A stretch of DNA of 22,005 bases, taken from positions 1 through 22,005 of the forward strand of contig DKRV01000047.1 in NCBI GenBank assembly GCA_002472405.1. The letters are read 5' to 3'. The notes under the pieces were generated by a model that was given only the letters and a program-made list of their open reading frames with translations, was not told the DNA's origin and did no database searches. Positions 21,013 through 22,005 of the stretch are shown here, piece after piece (within the stretch, counting starts at the first letter, position 1; the number at the start of each line of letters is the position of its first letter). The position numbers were made by a program, and so were the translations under genes. Source of the stretch: Clostridiales bacterium UBA7273. Lineage in GTDB: Bacteria > Bacillota > Clostridia > Oscillospirales > Oscillospiraceae.

Positions 21013-21046
21013 ATACCGGCGCATGATGTGGGGCATGCGCCGGTAT
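21013..21046 (-). terminator. Terminator of the small CKFC protein gene
   Basis: ATACCGGCGCATG (21013-21025) pairs with CATGCGCCGGTAT (21034-21046) around an 8-base loop. On the minus strand it is followed by ATATTTTAATG, a moderate U-rich tract. It starts 12 bases past the gene's stop codon. Confidence 0.82.
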
Positions 21047-21057
21047 TTATTCAGGAA

Positions 21058-21216
21058 TCAGAACTTAATGTCAACAGGCTTTCTGTCGAACATAGCGTTA
21101 ACCTGCTTGTATGCCCAGCCGAGCACCTTCTGGTCGAGGTTCCAGAAATAAACCACGAACAGGATACCGACCACCGTGCTAAACAGCTTAACGGACTTTT
21201 TGCAGAATTTGCACAT
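21058..21216 (-). CDS. Small single-helix membrane protein with an N-terminal CxxC
   Basis: A 52-residue protein starting MCKFCKKSVKLFSTVVGILFVVYFWNLDQ, continuing VLGWAYKQVNAMF and ending in a charged tail. One hydrophobic helix spans about residues 10-25. The N-terminal Cys2-x-x-Cys5 could bind metal or form a disulfide. The ATG at 21216 is chosen because AAAGGAG lies just upstream on the minus strand; the longer ORF from 21252 has no better signal. It follows the dehydratase-activator gene on the same strand, 245 bases downstream, and has its own terminator. I do not recognise the family. Confidence 0.68.
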   Translation of the reverse strand: MCKFCKKSVKLFSTVVGILFVVYFWNLDQKVLGWAYKQVNAMFDRKPVDIKF

Positions 21217-21461
21217 TAGCGTTTCTCCTTTTTGAGCTGTTATTAATGCCAAACAGTTCGTTCAATCAGATCTGTTGGCGCCTGTGTGGGTCAAATAATT
21301 CTAAAGGCTGCGATACGCCCTATCGGATCGTACCTGTTGCAGCACATCGGCTAAATGAATATCGCACTCACTCAGCACGAGGCACTAAAACCCAGTACAA
21401 TGTCTATGGTCGGGATACCGCAGTAAAGATTAGCACAATCTCAATGCGCCTCTAAAAAGAA
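21217..21461. other. Intergenic stretch without a recognisable gene
   Basis: 245 bases between the activator gene and the small CKFC protein gene. A 69-codon open frame on the plus strand (21246-21455) lacks a ribosome binding site and looks accidental. Small self-complementary pieces are seen: CGATACGCCCTATCG (21309-21323) and AGATTAGCACAATCT (21428-21442). No terminator U-tract follows the activator gene. A structured leader for the minus-strand small gene or a decayed gene are both possible; I match it to no known RNA family. Confidence 0.4.
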
Positions 21462-22005
21462 TTACTTCTTTGCAAGACCCTTCTGGCGAGCATACTCTGC
21501 TGCGCCGAGTGCGCCCATGAGCTGCGGGTCGGTCTTCAGGTTTACGACCTTCAGCTTCAGAACGTGCTCGATTGCCTGCTTCAGGCCGTCGTTCTTTGCA
21601 CAGCCGCCGGTAAGGGTGATGCTGTCGGTCGCGCCGGCCTTCTTGGCCATGACGAAGCAGCGCTTTGCAACTGCCATCTCGATGCCTGCCGCGATCTCGT
21701 CCATGGGCTTGCCCTCGCCGACAAGCGTGATGACCTCAGACTCTGCAAAAACGGTGCACTGTGCGGTGATGGGGATGACGTTCTTTGCGGTCAGGGCCAG
21801 CTTCGAGAACTCGGGAAGGCTCATCTCAAAGGAGCGTGCCATTGCCTCGAAGAAGCGGCCGGTACCTGCTGCGCACTTATCGTTCATCGCGAAGTTCTTT
21901 ACGGTGCCGTCGGTGTCAACGGAGATGCCCTTGACGTCCTGGCCGCCGATGTCGATGATCGCCTTGACGGAAGGATCGGTGACGTGTACGCCCATTGCGT
22001 GGCAG
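21462..22005 (-). CDS. 2-hydroxyacyl-CoA dehydratase activator (BadF/HgdC-type ATPase), C-terminal part
   Basis: The frame is open to the window edge, giving 180 residues of a protein usually about 260 long; the N-terminus lies outside. Activators of this family form homodimers with one bridging [4Fe-4S] cluster and use ATP to push one electron onto a 2-hydroxyacyl-CoA dehydratase. The cluster cysteines are recognisable at NDKCAAGTGRFFE and AQCTVFAESEV. ASKHA-fold phosphate motifs are DIGGQD and LTGGCAKNDG. The sequence before the internal ATG at 21995 (CHA) matches the family's conserved CHA stretch, so that ATG is not the start. Its reductant is ferredoxin or flavodoxin. The dehydratase subunits are expected upstream on the minus strand, beyond the window. 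Which acyl-CoA is used is unknown; BadF-type proteins of other pathways are an alternative. Confidence 0.92.
   Translation of the reverse strand, partial: CHAMGVHVTDPSVKAIIDIGGQDVKGISVDTDGTVKNFAMNDKCAAGTGRFFEAMARSFEMSLPEFSKLALTAKNVIPITAQCTVFAESEVITLVGEGKPMDEIAAGIEMAVAKRCFVMAKKAGATDSITLTGGCAKNDGLKQAIEHVLKLKVVNLKTDPQLMGALGAAEYARQKGLAKK

Noticed and set aside
21246..21455. Plus-strand open frame of 69 codons between the activator and the small CKFC gene
   Set aside because: No ribosome binding site before its ATG, and a composition unlike the neighbouring proteins.

Overview
The window looks like chromosomal DNA of a strictly anaerobic Clostridia-type Firmicute, plausibly of the Oscillospirales/Ruminococcaceae group. 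The reasons are GC-rich coding with strong AAGGAGG-type ribosome binding sites, short intrinsic terminators, and an oxygen-sensitive energy metabolism: pyruvate:ferredoxin oxidoreductase, a trimeric [FeFe] hydrogenase and a 2-hydroxyacyl-CoA dehydratase activator. The taxon is inferred from gene content; no rRNA gene is present.

Layout. 1-1476: C-terminal part of pyruvate:ferredoxin oxidoreductase, then a flavodoxin. 2097-3691 (minus): an operon of a DUF554 membrane protein and an EamA-type transporter. 3823-3907: tRNA-Leu(UAG) with its own promoter and terminator. 4085-5327: a fused tautomerase and a SpoU-family RNA methyltransferase. 5404-5580 (minus): a small membrane protein. 5750-7241: a LysR regulator and a YitT-family membrane protein. 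7289-8604: an AT-rich segment with a small membrane protein and a frameshifted secreted-protein gene. It is bracketed by two copies of the yitT 3' end plus terminator. 8665-11656 (minus): a Crp/Fnr regulator with an ABC importer (lipoprotein, permease, ATPase). 12032-16068: NuoE-like, NuoF-like and [FeFe] hydrogenase subunits. 16197-18320: a large lipoprotein. 18424-18612: a small conserved-looking protein. 18750-20959: threonine ammonia-lyase, RidA and a sugar O-acetyltransferase. 21058-21216 (minus): a one-helix protein. 21462-22005 (minus): C-terminal part of a BadF/HgdC-type activator.

How the genes fit together. PFOR makes reduced ferredoxin from pyruvate, and could use 2-oxobutyrate made by the threonine deaminase. 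The HydABC-like complex can re-oxidise ferredoxin and NADH together to release H2. The flavodoxin could serve as an alternative carrier, and the dehydratase activator consumes low-potential electrons plus ATP. RidA clears the reactive enamine/imine made by the deaminase encoded just before it.

Most noteworthy: the duplicated yitT tail and terminator around an AT-rich insert; the out-of-frame signal peptide of the secreted protein in that insert; a perfect 16-bp palindrome just downstream of a near-ideal promoter in front of the Crp/Fnr gene; a terminator hairpin directly abutting a ribosome binding site; and an ABC ATPase whose stop codon lies in the loop of its terminator. No CRISPR array, transposase or integrase gene was seen.
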